Assembly: GCA_947504035.1 (NCBI GenBank)
Contig: CANNGA010000002.1
Coordinates: 248,001-312,000, forward strand
Direction of reading: 5' to 3'
Length of the DNA stretch: 64,000 bases
Origin: an uncultured Flavobacteriaceae bacterium
Lineage (GTDB): Bacteria; Bacteroidota; Bacteroidia; Flavobacteriales; Flavobacteriaceae
Shown: piece by piece, positions 63,746 to 64,000 of the stretch
Position numbering within the stretch: the stretch's first letter is position 1
Layout: each line of letters begins with the position of its first letter
Translations under genes and position numbers: made by a program
Notes under the pieces: generated by a model
Database searches by the model: none
Seen by the model: only the letters and a program-made list of their open reading frames with translations
What the model was told of the DNA's origin: nothing

Positions 63746-64000
63746 CTAATGTCTAGAAATAATTTTCATTAATGGGTCTATTTTAAAATAATAAATTTTT
63801 GAATTATATTTCATAGAAATAGTAAGGCTATATGAAATATATGTTACAGTAGCTGTTTTAGATGGTTTCGGTTTGGCTGAATTTATAGTTATTCGACATT
63901 TATTGTTTTTAGGTACAAGACAAAGTGTCCCATCTGGTATAGACAAGATATTAGATTTATCTTTATAATCAAAAATACTCTTCCAAGAATTAAGCGTTAT
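63746..64000 (-). CDS. C-terminal part of a protein cut by the window edge
   Basis: An open minus-strand frame enters at 64000 and runs to a stop at 63746, giving 84 residues (ITLNSWKSIFDYKDKSNILSIPDG...). It is Lys/Ser-rich, apparently beta, with two Cys (LCLVPKNNKC). It is unrecognised. It is 44 bp upstream of the sensor kinase gene on the same strand. Confidence 0.45.
   Translation of the reverse strand: MTLNSWKSIFDYKDKSNILSIPDGTLCLVPKNNKCRITINSAKPKPSKTATVTYISYSLTISMKYNSKIYYFKIDPLMKIISRH

Overview
The window is a low-GC chromosomal segment of a marine-type Bacteroidota, most likely a Flavobacteriaceae member. The signs are: a C-terminal type IX secretion (T9SS) sorting domain, an ECF sigma/FecR/TonB-receptor cassette with an STN domain, SusC-style receptor architecture, DUF4251 and DUF3857 proteins, LytTR and HisKA_2 signalling, TAnnTTTG-like -7 promoter elements and few Shine-Dalgarno sites. 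I see no rRNA, tRNA, CRISPR array, transposase or phage structural gene.

Layout. 1-2.9 kb: end of a membrane protein, an MFS transporter, a DUF4251 lipoprotein and an Hsp20 chaperone. 3.1-8.8 kb: a tightly coupled four-gene DNA-repair operon (beta-CASP-like exonuclease, ATP-dependent ligase, Lhr-type helicase, PdeM endonuclease). 9-13 kb: an intradiol-dioxygenase-like exported protein, a DMT transporter, and a LexA-like repressor coupled to an exonuclease/GIY-YIG nuclease. 13.4-16.5 kb: a small beta-rich protein and a large secreted sulfatase-YHYH-MopE-T9SS fusion.

16.5-21.5 kb is the most unusual region. Six tandem units of about 672 bp each carry an intact 73-codon gene for a free-standing sigma-70 region-4-like protein. 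A seventh, diverged copy lies beyond a PAS-AraC regulator gene. Every copy has the same palindrome (GATTTCATGAAATC type) at a fixed 86-88 bp upstream of its start codon. The spacers between the small genes contain eroded remnants of the PAS-AraC gene. I infer that a divergent pair (mini-sigma4 and PAS-AraC) was amplified, after which the regulator copies decayed and the small genes were kept.

22-26.4 kb: a tyrosinase operon with a CxxCH lipoprotein, a Cys-rich membrane protein and a DJ-1/PfpI protein. 26.4-32.4 kb (minus strand): a LysE exporter and a six-gene glycosyltransferase cluster that includes a zinc-ribbon protein with a glycine-rich GGGGASGMW segment. 32.6-40 kb: a MORN/WG-repeat protein, a DUF3857-transglutaminase protein and an acyl-CoA oxidase-like enzyme. 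40-45 kb: outer-membrane protein, ECF sigma, a 53-codon mini-FecR, FecR and TonB receptor, overlapping head to tail. 45-52 kb: Gfo/Idh/MocA oxidoreductase, AsmA protein, PNPOx-like flavoprotein, Tat-exported TIM-barrel isomerase, an unknown protein and a membrane-anchored cytochrome c.

52.6-56.4 kb: an NAD-related operon (nicotinamide phosphoribosyltransferase, ADP-ribosylglycohydrolase, a short PRPP-synthetase-like protein and a nucleoside-deoxyribosyltransferase-like protein) downstream of a large nested dyad. Its content recalls phage NAD-reconstitution pathways. 56.7-59.4 kb: an HMA-type lipoprotein, an ABC transporter with a His-rich loop, and a gene interrupted by one in-frame stop just after its signal peptide. 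59.9-64 kb: two orphan small proteins, a TPR sensor kinase/LytTR regulator pair, and a gene cut by the window edge.
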